Shown here: positions 16,323 through 25,799 of the stretch, in pieces
Layout of the letters: the number at the start of each line of letters is the position of its first letter
Position numbering within the stretch: the stretch's first letter is position 1
DNA from: Parabacteroides goldsteinii
GTDB lineage: Bacteria; Bacteroidota; Bacteroidia; Bacteroidales; Tannerellaceae
Direction of reading: 5' to 3'
Length of the DNA stretch: 64,000 bases
Assembly (NCBI RefSeq): GCF_015550595.1
Contig: NZ_JADNBB010000011.1
Location: 54,579-118,578, forward strand
Translations under genes and position numbers: made by a program
Notes under the pieces: model-generated
Told to the model about the DNA's origin: nothing
Seen by the model: only the letters and a program-made list of their open reading frames with translations
Databases searched by the model: none

Positions 16323-18235
16323 ATGTTGTTATTTATTGGGATCACATGGCCGCGGGCAGTGATATATTTGTATAATTCTCTGTAAAAAGTATGTTTTGTT
16401 AAAGTGGAAGCATCTCCCAGAATGATCAGTTTCATACGAGCACGGGTGATGGCAACGTTCATACGGCGTAAATCATTCAGAAATCCGATATTACCCTGAT
16501 CATTGGCACGAACCAGGCTGATCATGATGACGTCGCGTTCCTGTCCCTGAAAACCGTCTACCGTATGTACGGTAATCAATTTGCGGAACGGTTTGAAAAA
16601 GGCGTTTCGTTTGATCAGTCCACGGATATATTGTACCTGCGATTTATAGGGTGAGATCAGTCCGAAGTCTATACGCTCATCCAGTACCCGCTCTTTAGTA
16701 ATCTTTTCAATGTAGATTTGTAATTGTTCTACCAGAAGAGCAGCCTCCTGTTTGTTGATGCGGCTCAAACTTTCGGATAACTGGTCTTCTTCAAAATCAC
16801 AATCAGCCGTGTCGAACCAGACGACGGGTGTATCATACGTCAGGATACCGCGATCACTTACTTCCGGAGCAGCTTTGAGCTCGTCCTGATAAAACCAGTG
16901 GGATGAAAAGCACATGATATCCTGATGCATCCGGTATTGTATTTTGAGTAATGAAACTGTTTCCGGTTTATTGGTCGCTACTTTCTGCATCAAAGTACGA
17001 TCCAGTCCTCCACGTGCCGCCTCTATACATTTAATAGTAGGAGGAAGCTGATGATGATCGCCCGCCAGGATAACCCGGTCTGCTTTACTGATCGCAATCC
17101 AGCAGGCAGCTTCCAAAGCCTGTGCCGCCTCGTCGATAAAAAGAGTGGTGAAAGTATGATTTGTCAGAACCCTGTTGGCTGAACCGACCAATGTGCAGGC
17201 AATAACACGGGCTTCGCCGAACAGGTCGGCATCTATCTGCACTTCCAGTTCGGTGGCCCGGAAGCGCAACCGGGAAAGACGGTTACGTGCCGTTTCCTTT
17301 TCGCTGTGACTTTTCTTGCGGAAAGAGGATTGTATCTCGCGGATCGCTTTACGAATGCCCCATAGTTCGGAATAATCCGGATGCGACTCGAAACGCCGCT
17401 CGTAAGTAAAGGAAAGCATTTTATCGTTTACACGTGTCGGGTTACCGATACGGAGGACATTGATACCCCGGTCCACCAGTTTTTCAGAAATCCAATCTAC
17501 TGCCGTATTACTTTGTGCACAGACCATCACCTGATTTTCCCTGTGCAATGTTTCGTAAATGGCTTCTACTAATGTTGTCGTTTTCCCTGTTCCGGGAGGA
17601 CCGTGCACGATGGAGACCTCTTTTGCAGCCAATACATGATTGACGGCTTCTTCCTGGGTTGTATTCAGCCAGGGGAAGCGAACAGGGAACAAACTTCTTC
17701 GGCTAACGGGTGTCTTCCCAAGCAATACGTCCCTTAAATGGGCCAATTGATTATTCTTCGCTTTCATTACGCCGGATAACGCAGTGAACATAGTCTTGTA
17801 ACTTGTTTCGTCAAAGTATAACTGGACACCCAGTTCACTGTTTACACCTTGCAGATCGAATAAGGCTGAAGGTGTCGGTAAAACGACAATCATCCGGTCT
17901 TCCTGTACATAGCTGATGATACCGGAGAAATTCAGGTAACGCGGACTACCGGTCCCGTTGGTCGTGAAGAAGCAGACTGGCCGGCCGTATTCAAAATTAT
18001 GTTCTATCTCCTTGTCGTCCTTACGTTCGATTTCAATGACAAACTGGTTAAGTGAGTTGTAATAGCTTTTACCGGGAATAACAGGATACCAGCAAAGTCC
18101 CTGTTGTATTTTGCGATGAATGCCTATCCGTTCGGACTGTTGCCTATATGTTTCTTTCTCATATTCATACTCCATTTGAAGGAGATCATATTGGCGTTGC
18201 AGATCTGCAGATGGAGTCTGGATTTGATTTGTCAT
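16319..18235 (-). CDS. Superfamily I DNA/RNA helicase, UPF1/IGHMBP2-like
   Basis: 638 residues. Walker A GPPGTGKTT at 212-220, motif II DEAAQ at 368-372, motif III GDHHQLPP, motif V-like TVDGFQGQERDVI and motif VI VAITRARMKLII place it in the UPF1-like SF1B group, with an N-terminal beta-barrel-like region before the helicase core. The Bacteroidetes members are probably DNA or RNA translocases of unknown role. It is the first gene of the minus-strand unit helicase, HAD, HAD/hotdog, menF, with a 4-bp overlap to the next gene. A -7 box at 18258-18265 lies just upstream. Confidence 0.9.
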   Translation of the reverse strand: MTNQIQTPSADLQRQYDLLQMEYEYEKETYRQQSERIGIHRKIQQGLCWYPVIPGKSYYNSLNQFVIEIERKDDKEIEHNFEYGRPVCFFTTNGTGSPRYLNFSGIISYVQEDRMIVVLPTPSALFDLQGVNSELGVQLYFDETSYKTMFTALSGVMKAKNNQLAHLRDVLLGKTPVSRRSLFPVRFPWLNTTQEEAVNHVLAAKEVSIVHGPPGTGKTTTLVEAIYETLHRENQVMVCAQSNTAVDWISEKLVDRGINVLRIGNPTRVNDKMLSFTYERRFESHPDYSELWGIRKAIREIQSSFRKKSHSEKETARNRLSRLRFRATELEVQIDADLFGEARVIACTLVGSANRVLTNHTFTTLFIDEAAQALEAACWIAISKADRVILAGDHHQLPPTIKCIEAARGGLDRTLMQKVATNKPETVSLLKIQYRMHQDIMCFSSHWFYQDELKAAPEVSDRGILTYDTPVVWFDTADCDFEEDQLSESLSRINKQEAALLVEQLQIYIEKITKERVLDERIDFGLISPYKSQVQYIRGLIKRNAFFKPFRKLITVHTVDGFQGQERDVIMISLVRANDQGNIGFLNDLRRMNVAITRARMKLIILGDASTLTKHTFYRELYKYITARGHVIPINNNI

Positions 18236-18257
18236 TAATTCTTTGTTTAACTGGGCG

Positions 18258-18265
18258 CAAACTTA
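18258..18265 (-). promoter_or_regulatory. -7 box of the helicase-menF operon
   Basis: Reads TAAGTTTG on the minus strand, a full TAnnTTTG match 23 bp before the helicase ATG. Confidence 0.5.
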
Positions 18266-18373
18266 CACAAAAAAATGCAATCGGATAGGGGTTTTTCTCC
18301 TTTCCGTTGTCATAAAATCAAACAGAAGGATTTTCTTTGTAAACAATGTAGAGTAGACAGAAATAATTGAGAT

Positions 18374-19030
18374 ATGAAAAAGATAGTTCTATCCATAGTG
18401 ATCTCTTTACTGATCCTGCCAGGATGCGGGTCGATGAAGAATATGAGTCGCGAAGATCGGGCAGGTTTGGGTGCTCAGGTCGGATCTTTTGTAGGATGGC
18501 TTTTCGGTGGATTGATCGGGGAAGCTATCGATGATGAGCGGGGGGGAGATATAGGCTCGTTTATCGGGACAGCTGTCGGAGGCATTGCCGGTGCTTCGAT
18601 TGCCGCAAGTGTGGAGGACGATACATATATTGAAAGAAGGAGTCCGGGTAAATATACATCCTCTTCCCATACACTTCTTCCTGATTTGTATATTGAAGAT
18701 ATTCTTTTGGAAGAGGACAGTGTATCTTGTAATCAGAAGATTGATGCAGGAGAAACTTGTCGTATCACATTTACGATTATGAATAACAGTTTTCAGGATG
18801 CTTTGGATGTAACCCCCATAGTGAAAATAAAGGAAGGTGCACATTTGGATTTATCGGAACCGGTACGGATTCCACGTATCACACACGATGATCCTATCAC
18901 TTATGAGGTCATGGTATATGCCTCACCTGAATTAGAAACCGGCAAAGCTGTTTTCAGTGTACGCTTGGAAGAAGGACGTGGCAATGGCACGGAAGAGGAA
19001 ATATTTACCGCTGAGACTTTAGGACACTAG
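18374..19030 (+). CDS. Glycine-zipper lipoprotein
   Basis: 218 residues. The lipobox ILPGC near residue 17 indicates lipidation. Residues about 30-80 hold a glycine-zipper pair (GAQVGSFVGWLFGGLIGEAI and GSFIGTAVGGIAGASIAA), typical of outer-membrane lipoproteins that insert or associate in membranes. The C-terminal half (about 95-215) is beta-rich and resembles an extracellular CARDB-like or Ig-like domain (PDLYIEDILLEEDSVSC...DAGETCRITFTIMNNS). Monocistronic by context, facing away from the helicase operon and ending before a hairpin terminator. Function unknown. Confidence 0.8.
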   Translation: MKKIVLSIVISLLILPGCGSMKNMSREDRAGLGAQVGSFVGWLFGGLIGEAIDDERGGDIGSFIGTAVGGIAGASIAASVEDDTYIERRSPGKYTSSSHTLLPDLYIEDILLEEDSVSCNQKIDAGETCRITFTIMNNSFQDALDVTPIVKIKEGAHLDLSEPVRIPRITHDDPITYEVMVYASPELETGKAVFSVRLEEGRGNGTEEEIFTAETLGH

Positions 19031-19062
19031 CTCTACTTCTAATAATAAAAATGATAAATACT

Positions 19063-19098
19063 GAAAGAAGAGGCAAATACCAATTTACCTCTTCTTTC
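19063..19098. terminator. Bidirectional terminator between convergent genes
   Basis: A perfect 11-bp stem (GAAAGAAGAGG and CCTCTTCTTTC) with a 14-nt loop between the glycine-zipper gene and the convergent membrane-protein gene. Confidence 0.65.
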
Positions 19099-19137
19099 TA
19101 TAGAATGCTCACCCAGTAGATAACCTTATAAAAACTA

Positions 19138-20304
19138 CTACCATCCAGGTAAGGAGGATATCTTCTTTCGTAATTTCGTATTCGAATTATAATGATAATA
19201 TGTTGGTTTAGAAACCGGGAAATAGTAAAGATCTTGCGATTTATTGTCTATTTCTACTTTATATACAGGTAATGGCAAACTCTTGAGGTTGGAGCCTGGG
19301 TTATAATATTCATCATATTCCTTTAATAAGGACATTTTTTGCAAAGGAATAGGTGTACCGTAAAGCTTTTTTAGCGAATGGAGAATATCAGGACGGCTAA
19401 CGATAAAGCGTTGTGGAATATTGTGTGCTGCATAGATGTACTCTGACTGTATTGTGCAGTCCTCTTTTTGCCGGATAATTTCCATTAGTGGTTTATCTAG
19501 ATATGAACTTAGTTTCAGCATACAAACTTTTTCACTGCCTGTTGCCGATATGCCATAAGCATCCGGTTGGAGTAGTTTGCCGGGATCCATACTGAAATTT
19601 TCCAGACGGAGAGGTGGATGCAGTTTGTTCTTCTCTGTCTCCCAGCGACTGTCCCCCAACCATTTCGGGATCGGTGACATGGATAGTAATCCTGTCATGA
19701 TGAATGTACCGATACAAATGTAGACCCCTGTTTCTGTTATTTGTATCCACTGGCCTTTCCCCCAACGACAGGGAAGGGGGTGGGGTTTATCTCTGTCTGT
19801 GCGTACCCATTTCCGACGAAGTTTTCCTGTAGTAAGACAAATTCCGCGTACTGATAGTAAAAAAAGAAAAAATGCAACATAGATGGTTGTCGGTATCCAT
19901 AATTCCGGATATTCTATATAAAAAAAAACTTCTTCGCCTTCCGGTATGGTTGCAAGGAATGTCTGATAATGATGCCCCGAATGAAGAGTTTGGGTAGAGG
20001 GGGCAAAAGTCGGGGAGATTAATCTGGTGACAAGTGTATCGGGATAACAGTAATCTAGTTTCAGCGAATCGTTGTGAGAATAAATAGATACGGAATGTAA
20101 GGAAGGAATACCTTCCGGTTGGTGGGTCTGGATATATTCGAGTGAGGGAAGTGTACATCCCAGAAGATCGTCGTTTTCAAACAACAGGCTTTCCGGTGGT
20201 GAAGAGAGAGGTGGCGATGCCGATGCCGGTATTAATATTTTGGCCACTAATAATAATGCTACGAGTATCGCTGACCCGTAGAAAATAAACTTTTTCCTTT
20301 CCAT
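19138..20304 (-). CDS. Membrane protein, possibly PepSY-like, function unknown
   Basis: 388 residues from the ATG at 20304; an upstream TTG at 20310 is a poorer choice. Hydrophobic segments lie near residues 7-26, 132-152 and 188-205, with a periplasmic-type loop after the first. The C-terminus (YDEYYNPGSNLKSLPLPVYKVEI then YYFPVSKPTYYHYNSNTKLRKKI) resembles the end of the periplasmic part of Bacteroidetes PepSY-TM proteins, which normally go on to an HS-containing helix; here the protein stops, so it may be truncated or divergent. The cytoplasmic loop RDKPHPLPCRWGKGQW is encoded by REP-like DNA (19750-19790). I cannot assign a function. Confidence 0.6.
   Translation of the reverse strand: MERKKFIFYGSAILVALLLVAKILIPASASPPLSSPPESLLFENDDLLGCTLPSLEYIQTHQPEGIPSLHSVSIYSHNDSLKLDYCYPDTLVTRLISPTFAPSTQTLHSGHHYQTFLATIPEGEEVFFYIEYPELWIPTTIYVAFFLFLLSVRGICLTTGKLRRKWVRTDRDKPHPLPCRWGKGQWIQITETGVYICIGTFIMTGLLSMSPIPKWLGDSRWETEKNKLHPPLRLENFSMDPGKLLQPDAYGISATGSEKVCMLKLSSYLDKPLMEIIRQKEDCTIQSEYIYAAHNIPQRFIVSRPDILHSLKKLYGTPIPLQKMSLLKEYDEYYNPGSNLKSLPLPVYKVEIDNKSQDLYYFPVSKPTYYHYNSNTKLRKKISSLPGW
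19750..19790. repeat. REP-like palindrome inside a membrane-protein gene
   Basis: A C/G-tract hairpin (CCTTTCCCCC, short loop, GGGAAGGGGG) followed by TGGGGTTTATC. It resembles the G-rich palindromes at 4537-4560 and 45127-45240 and encodes a proline- and charge-rich loop between two membrane segments. Confidence 0.5.
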
Positions 20305-20489
20305 AAACAATCTTTTATTTTTAATTCATTTAGTATCCCCCTATGACGTTGGGCGCTGCGAATTTATTATATTCATTCTGAATTTGGCGAAACGTATAAC
20401 ATTAATTACAAATCATTTTGTATCTGACGTTTCAATCGAAAACAAGTGATAATTTTAATTATAAAAAGTCTGGGAATTAATTAAATCAT

Positions 20490-20497
20490 TACCTTTG
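20490..20497 (+). promoter_or_regulatory. -7 box of the cysteine desulfidase family gene
   Basis: TACCTTTG matches TAnnTTTG 29 bp before the ATG at 20527. The preceding region (20310-20480) is AT-rich with no other feature I can support. Confidence 0.5.
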
Positions 20498-20526
20498 CTC
20501 CATCTAACGCGTAAAACATAATTATC

Positions 20527-21816
20527 ATGGATAATACGACAAAATCACAAATTATATCCCTTATACATCAGGAGGTAATTCCTGCTATCGGTTGTACGGA
20601 ACCTGTAGCTGTAGCTTTGGCTGCCGCTAAAGCTGCCGAAGTTTTAGGACACCGTCCCGAAAAGATCGAAGTGTTACTCAGTGCCAACATTCTGAAAAAT
20701 GCGATGGGAGTGGGAATTCCCGGAACAGGAATGGTAGGATTGCCTATTGCCGTCGCTTTGGGTACGCTGATCGGAAAGTCTGCTTATGAGTTGGAAGTCC
20801 TGCGGGATATAACTCCGGAAGCATTGGAAGCCGGAAAAGCTATGATTGATAATAAGATTATCCATATTACCTTAAAAGAAAATGTCGACAAATTATATAT
20901 AGAAGTAATTTGTACTGCCGGGAAGGAAACATCCAAGGTCATCATTTGCCACGAGCATACACATATAATATATGTAGAGAAAAACGGAGTGGTACTGGCG
21001 GATCTGCGAAAAGAGATATCCGGTGATACTGTATGTCATGAAGAAGAATTAAAATTATCCTTCTCTACCGTTTACGAATTTGCGATGGAAATGCCGCTCG
21101 ACGAAATTCGTTTTATCCTTGAAACAGCCGAACTGAATAAGAATGCCGCACAGGCCTCTATAAAAGGCCATTACGGGCATACCGTCAGTAAAACTATATC
21201 CGGAGAATACGGACGGAAATATATGGGTGATTCAGCCTATACACATATGTTGACAATGACGGCTGCAGCTTGCGATGCCCGTATGGACGGAGCGATGATC
21301 CCGGTTATGAGCAACTCCGGTAGCGGAAACCAGGGTATTGCGGCCACATTACCGGTTTTGTCTTTTGCTGAAGATATCAATTGTACGGAAGAACAGCTGA
21401 TACGCGCCCTGACACTTAGCCATCTGATGGTCATTTATATTAAGCAAAGTCTCGGACGGTTGTCTGCCCTTTGCGGTTGTGTAGTTGCGGCTACCGGTTC
21501 CAGTTGTGGTATTACTTACCTGATGGGTGGTAGTAAGACACAGATTTCGTTCGCGATCAAGAATATGATCGGAAATATTACGGGGATGATTTGCGACGGG
21601 GCCAAACCCAGTTGTGCACTGAAGGTTTCGAGTGGTGTTTCTACGGCTATGATCTCTGCATTGATGGCAATGGAGAATAAGGTGGTAACCCCTGTTGAAG
21701 GTATTATCGACGAAGATGTGGATAAATGCATTTCGAACCTGACAGCGATAGGTTCCCGCGGAATGGAAGAAACAGATAAATTGGTATTAGATATTATGAC
21801 AAGCAAGTCTTGCTAA
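20527..21816 (+). CDS. L-cysteine desulfidase / UPF0597 family protein
   Basis: 429 residues, full length for the UPF0597 (CyuA/YhaM, CdsB) family, which is related to the alpha subunit of iron-sulfur L-serine dehydratase. Visible features: VIPAIGCTEPVAVALAAA with C23, a glycine-rich GVGIPGTGMVGLPIA near 55-70, SGSGNQGIAATLPV in the middle, and CGCVVAATGSSCG and GMICDGAKPSCALKVS, which supply the probable [4Fe-4S] cysteines. Characterised relatives split L-cysteine into pyruvate, ammonia and sulfide. The gene is monocistronic with its own promoter box and a strong terminator. Specificity for cysteine rather than serine is inferred from the family. Confidence 0.88.
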   Translation: MDNTTKSQIISLIHQEVIPAIGCTEPVAVALAAAKAAEVLGHRPEKIEVLLSANILKNAMGVGIPGTGMVGLPIAVALGTLIGKSAYELEVLRDITPEALEAGKAMIDNKIIHITLKENVDKLYIEVICTAGKETSKVIICHEHTHIIYVEKNGVVLADLRKEISGDTVCHEEELKLSFSTVYEFAMEMPLDEIRFILETAELNKNAAQASIKGHYGHTVSKTISGEYGRKYMGDSAYTHMLTMTAAACDARMDGAMIPVMSNSGSGNQGIAATLPVLSFAEDINCTEEQLIRALTLSHLMVIYIKQSLGRLSALCGCVVAATGSSCGITYLMGGSKTQISFAIKNMIGNITGMICDGAKPSCALKVSSGVSTAMISALMAMENKVVTPVEGIIDEDVDKCISNLTAIGSRGMEETDKLVLDIMTSKSC

Positions 21817-21842
21817 AAGATTGTTTTTGTTCATTACTTTGA

Positions 21843-21881
21843 CCTCTCAACTTCATTTTATTGGGGTTGAGAGGTTTTTTT
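21843..21881 (+). terminator. Terminator after the cysteine desulfidase family gene
   Basis: CCTCTCAAC and GTTGAGAGG form a 9-bp stem followed by seven Ts. Confidence 0.85.
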
Positions 21882-22047
21882 GTACCCTATAAGTTCCACT
21901 ATATAAATTCTGTCAATAAATACATTGATAAATTCGATCGATTTCTGTAACTCTTTCGTGCCTTCAAATGTTTATCTTGTAAAGGCGTTAAGATCATGGA
22001 ATATATGCTGTGTAATATATGATACAGTTTAAGAGGAATGTTACTCT

Positions 22048-22055
22048 TACTTTTG
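22048..22055 (+). promoter_or_regulatory. -7 box of the acyl-CoA carboxylase operon
   Basis: TACTTTTG, a full TAnnTTTG match 55 bp before the carboxyltransferase ATG. The rest of the 21882-22110 gap shows nothing else I can support. Confidence 0.5.
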
Positions 22056-22110
22056 TATATGTCACCATAGTTAAAATTAAAGTTCATCAAACAATAAACC
22101 GACAATCGCC

Positions 22111-23655
22111 ATGAAAGAGAAAATTGAACAATTGTCAGCACTGAACCATCAGGCAGAGCTGGGAGGCGGCGAAGACCGTATCGCAAAACAACATGCAGCG
22201 GGTAAACTGACTGCCCGTGAAAGAATCGAATTACTTCTTGAAAAAGGAAGCTTTGTTGAAGTCGACAAATTTGTAACCCATCGTTGTACAGAGTTCGGAC
22301 TGGAAAAACAGCGTCCGCTGGGCGATGGGGTAGTGACAGGTTACGGCTTGATAGGTAAACGTACGGTATTTGTCTTTGCCCAAGATTTTACAGTATTCGG
22401 CGGTGCTCTTTCCGAGACATACGCACGGAAGATCTGTAAGATCATGGATATGGCGATGCAATTGGGTGCACCGGTGATCGGTCTGAACGATTCGGGCGGA
22501 GCACGTATTCAGGAAGGCGTACGCTCGCTGGCCGGTTATGCAGAGATCTTTTTGCGCAACTCGATGGCATCGGGAGTTATTCCGCAGATCAGTGCGATCA
22601 TGGGACCGTGTGCCGGAGGTGCAGTCTATTCACCGGCTCTGACCGATTTCATCTTTATGGTGAAAGATTCCAGCTATATGTTTATTACGGGACCGGAAGT
22701 GGTAAAGAGTGTGACACAGGAAGAAGTGACGATGCAGGAATTGGGAGGCTCGGAAGTACACAGCAGCCGTTCGGGTGTAGCACATTTTACGGGGGATAAC
22801 GATATGGATTGTATCCTGAAGATACGCGAACTCATGTCATTCCTTCCAAGTAATAATATGGAAGAACCTCCGTTCATCCCGACAACCGATAGTGCGAACC
22901 GGATCGACGAACAGCTGAATAATCTGATCCCGACCAATCCGAATCAGCCTTACGATATGAAAGAACTGATCGAATCGGTAGCCGACGATCATAATTTTTT
23001 TGAAGTACAGGAAGAATACGCCAAGAACATCGTTGTCGGATATATCCGGTTGAATGGAAAAACAATTGGTGTTGTAGCCAATCAACCATCCGTCATGGCC
23101 GGAACGCTTGATATCAATTCATCGGTAAAGGCGGCCCGTTTCGTCCGTTTCTGCGATGCTTTCAATATACCGTTATTGACATTGGTGGATGTGCCGGGAT
23201 TCCTTCCGGGTGTTAACCAGGAATATGAAGGAATTATCCGTCACGGAGCCAAGTTGTTGTATGCTTATTGCGAGGCAACTGTGCCAAAGGTAACGGTGAT
23301 TACCCGCAAAGCATACGGTGGAGCCTATGATGTAATGAGCTCCAAACATATCCGCGGTGATATCAATTTCGCATATCCGACTGCCGAGATCGCTGTAATG
23401 GGACCGGACGGTGCCGTGAATATCCTTTTCCGCAAAGAACTGAAAAAGGCCGAGGATGTAGAGAAGAAACGCAAGGAATTGCAGGATGATTACCGTGAGA
23501 AATTCGCTAATCCCTACCGGGCAGCCGAACTGGGCTATGTAGACGAGATCATCGAACCGTCGGGAACACGTGCCCGCCTGATCCGCAGTTTCGAACTGCT
23601 GGCTAATAAACGGCAATCCAATCCGCCTAAGAAACATTCCAATTTACCACTTTAA
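22111..23655 (+). CDS. Acyl-CoA carboxylase carboxyltransferase subunit (propionyl-CoA type)
   Basis: 514 residues, the full-length fused N and C carboxyltransferase halves typical of propionyl-CoA carboxylase beta or methylmalonyl-CoA decarboxylase alpha. Marks include [37 protein letters not shown] and [16 protein letters not shown] in the first half, and [27 protein letters not shown] and [17 protein letters not shown] in the second. It transfers carboxyl between biotin and an acyl-CoA. A soluble biotin carboxylase and a carrier follow, with no membrane decarboxylase pump, so an ATP-driven carboxylase is favoured over a sodium-pumping decarboxylase. Confidence 0.94.
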   Translation: MKEKIEQLSALNHQAELGGGEDRIAKQHAAGKLTARERIELLLEKGSFVEVDKFVTHRCTEFGLEKQRPLGDGVVTGYGLIGKRTVFVFAQDFTVFGGALSETYARKICKIMDMAMQLGAPVIGLNDSGGARIQEGVRSLAGYAEIFLRNSMASGVIPQISAIMGPCAGGAVYSPALTDFIFMVKDSSYMFITGPEVVKSVTQEEVTMQELGGSEVHSSRSGVAHFTGDNDMDCILKIRELMSFLPSNNMEEPPFIPTTDSANRIDEQLNNLIPTNPNQPYDMKELIESVADDHNFFEVQEEYAKNIVVGYIRLNGKTIGVVANQPSVMAGTLDINSSVKAARFVRFCDAFNIPLLTLVDVPGFLPGVNQEYEGIIRHGAKLLYAYCEATVPKVTVITRKAYGGAYDVMSSKHIRGDINFAYPTAEIAVMGPDGAVNILFRKELKKAEDVEKKRKELQDDYREKFANPYRAAELGYVDEIIEPSGTRARLIRSFELLANKRQSNPPKKHSNLPL

Positions 23656-23668
23656 TACGCGAACGATT

Positions 23669-25180
23669 ATGATTAAGAAAGTATTGGTAGCCAATCGCGG
23701 CGAAATTGCGATGCGAATCTTTCGTACCTGCCGCGTAATGAATATACCGACCGTTGCGATCTATACACATGTTGACCGGGGTGCCTTGCATGTACGGTAT
23801 GCCGAAGAAGCCTACTGTATCTCGGAAGATGAAACAGACACTTCCTATCTGAAACCCGACCTGATCCTGGCAATCGCCAAGAAGACCGGTGCCGCTATCC
23901 ATCCGGGATACGGTTTTCTGTCTGAAAATGCAGATTTTGCCCGCAGATGTGAAGAAGAAGGCGTCATATTTATTGGTCCGAGTGCCGATGTTATTGCCAA
24001 AATGGGAATCAAGACTGAGGCTCGCAAGATTATGAAAGCAGCCGGCGTGCCTGTCGTTCCCGGAACTGAAGAGCCGGTTAACAATATAGCCGAAGTGCGC
24101 AAGGTGGCTAAAGAGGTCGGTTATCCGATCATGCTGAAAGCATTGGCCGGCGGAGGCGGTAAAGGTATGCGTCTGGTCCGTGATGAAGAAGGACTGGAAG
24201 AAGCTTTCCGTCTGTCGCGTTCCGAAGCCGGGAATTCATTCGGGAATGATGCTATTTACATTGAAAAATATATTGAGAATCCGCATCATATCGAAGTGCA
24301 GGTTTTAGGTGATAAATATGGGAATGTGATCCATTTGTATGAACGTGAATGCTCTATCCAACGCCGTAACCAAAAAGTGATCGAGGAATCGCCGTCCCCT
24401 TTTGTAAAGGAAGAGACGCGCAAGAAGATGCTGGCCGTGGCGGTGGAAGCCTGTAAGAAGATCGGTTATTATAGTGCCGGGACGTTGGAATTTATGATGG
24501 ATAAAGACCAGAACTTCTATTTCCTGGAGATGAATACCCGTCTGCAAGTGGAACATCCGGTGACGGAAGAGGTTACGGGGGTCGATCTGGTACGCGATAT
24601 GATCCTGGTGGCTGCCGGTAATCCGTTACCATACAAACAGGAAGATGTAGAATTCAAGGGAGCCGCTATCGAATGCCGTATCTATGCGGAAGACCCGGAA
24701 AACAACTTTATGCCTTCGCCGGGTATCATTAAGGTTCGTGAAGCACCCGAAGGACGTAATGTGCGTCTGGATAGTGCCGCTTATGCCGGATTTGAAGTCT
24801 CTTTACATTACGACCCGATGATCGCCAAGTTGTGTACCTGGGGACGTAACCGTGAATCTGCTATCTCCAATATGGCACGTGCGTTGCGGGAATATAAGAT
24901 TCTGGGGATTAAAACGACGATCCCGTTCCATCAGCGTGTCTTGCGTAACGAGACGTTCCTGAAAGGGAATTACGATACCACTTTTATCGACACCAAGTTC
25001 GATAAGGAAGATCTGAAACGTCGTCAGAACAACGACCCGCTGGTTGCCGTAATTGCTGCGGCCATCAAGCATTTCGAACAGGAGAAAGAGGCCTCTGCCC
25101 GTATGACGACAGTCCCGTTGGTAGGCGAATCCTTATGGAAATATTACGGTAAACTGCAGATGACTGCCAATAACTATTAA
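23669..25180 (+). CDS. Biotin carboxylase subunit
   Basis: 503 residues. An ATP-grasp enzyme that carboxylates biotin with bicarbonate and ATP. N-terminal preATP-grasp (KVLVANRGEIAMRIFRTCR), ATP-binding glycine loop ALAGGGGKGMRLV, HHIEVQVLGDKYGNVIHLYERECSIQRRNQK, the EMNTRLQVEHPVTE catalytic loop, and the C-terminal biotin carboxylase domain up to about residue 450. The tail beyond (QEKEASARM...GESLWKYYGKLQM) is longer than in AccC and typical of propionyl-CoA carboxylase-type subunits. It begins 13 bp after the carboxyltransferase gene. Confidence 0.95.
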   Translation: MIKKVLVANRGEIAMRIFRTCRVMNIPTVAIYTHVDRGALHVRYAEEAYCISEDETDTSYLKPDLILAIAKKTGAAIHPGYGFLSENADFARRCEEEGVIFIGPSADVIAKMGIKTEARKIMKAAGVPVVPGTEEPVNNIAEVRKVAKEVGYPIMLKALAGGGGKGMRLVRDEEGLEEAFRLSRSEAGNSFGNDAIYIEKYIENPHHIEVQVLGDKYGNVIHLYERECSIQRRNQKVIEESPSPFVKEETRKKMLAVAVEACKKIGYYSAGTLEFMMDKDQNFYFLEMNTRLQVEHPVTEEVTGVDLVRDMILVAAGNPLPYKQEDVEFKGAAIECRIYAEDPENNFMPSPGIIKVREAPEGRNVRLDSAAYAGFEVSLHYDPMIAKLCTWGRNRESAISNMARALREYKILGIKTTIPFHQRVLRNETFLKGNYDTTFIDTKFDKEDLKRRQNNDPLVAVIAAAIKHFEQEKEASARMTTVPLVGESLWKYYGKLQMTANNY

Positions 25181-25195
25181 AAGGAGGATCTGATT

Positions 25196-25720
25196 ATGTC
25201 AAAAGCATTAGCAACCTATTTCGCAACAGTAAATGATATGCCCGACACCGAATTCAAGGTGGAAATACTGGAAGACGGCCCGGTAAAGAAAGTCTCCGTA
25301 AACGGCAAAATATATAATGTAGATTACAATGTGGGAGGGGATAGCATCTATTCGATCATCCTCAATCATAAATCGCACGGCGTACAGATATCCAATATGT
25401 CTGACGACATGTACGAGGTAAAGAACAAAGGCGATTATTTCCAGGTACAGGTGATCGATGAACTGAAAAAGATGCGCCTGTCGCGTATCCAGTCGGTGGC
25501 TGTCGGCCGCCAGGTGATTACTGCACAGATGCCGGGCGTGATCCTGAAAGTGAATGTGAAGCCCGGCGATGAAGTGACGGCGGGAACTCCACTTTGCGTA
25601 TTGGTCGCCATGAAGATGGAAAACGAGATACGCAGCCCGATAGACGGGGTAGTGAAGGAGGTCTATATTGTCGGTGGCGACAAAGTCGCTGTCAATGACA
25701 AGATGTTGGTGGTCGAGTAA
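25196..25720 (+). CDS. Biotin carboxyl carrier protein
   Basis: 174 residues. The C-terminal biotinyl domain (about 105-174) carries the biotinylation motif AMKM at 138-141, with K140 as the acceptor. The N-terminal part resembles the docking region found in propionyl-CoA and pyruvate carboxylase-type carriers. A strong AAGGAGG sequence at 25181-25187 precedes the ATG at a suitable distance, unusual for Bacteroidetes, where Shine-Dalgarno sites are often absent. Third gene of the carboxylase operon. Confidence 0.93.
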   Translation: MSKALATYFATVNDMPDTEFKVEILEDGPVKKVSVNGKIYNVDYNVGGDSIYSIILNHKSHGVQISNMSDDMYEVKNKGDYFQVQVIDELKKMRLSRIQSVAVGRQVITAQMPGVILKVNVKPGDEVTAGTPLCVLVAMKMENEIRSPIDGVVKEVYIVGGDKVAVNDKMLVVE

Positions 25721-25737
25721 AAGGGGAACCTTTTTCA

Positions 25738-25775
25738 ATTAATAATGAATAATTAATAATGAATAATTGGGCTTC
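25738..25775. repeat. AT-rich direct repeat
   Basis: AATTAATAATGAATAATT occurs as overlapping direct copies just after the carboxylase operon, at the left edge of a repeat-filled 326-bp gap. It is low-complexity DNA commonly seen next to REP elements in this order. Confidence 0.6.
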
Positions 25776-25799
25776 GCGCTCGGATGTAGGAAAAGGTGA

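Noticed and set aside
21899..22186. 95-codon minus-strand ORF before the carboxylase operon
   Set aside because: It overlaps the start of the clearly real carboxyltransferase gene and its promoter box, and the product has no recognisable features.
22111..25720. Sodium-pumping methylmalonyl-CoA decarboxylase
   Set aside because: No membrane beta subunit or small gamma/delta subunit is present, and a biotin carboxylase subunit is, which fits an ATP-dependent carboxylase.
25208..25738. Minus-strand ORF of 176 codons opposite the biotin carrier gene
   Set aside because: Shadow of a gene with a biotinylation motif; histidine- and tyrosine-rich composition typical of antisense frames here.
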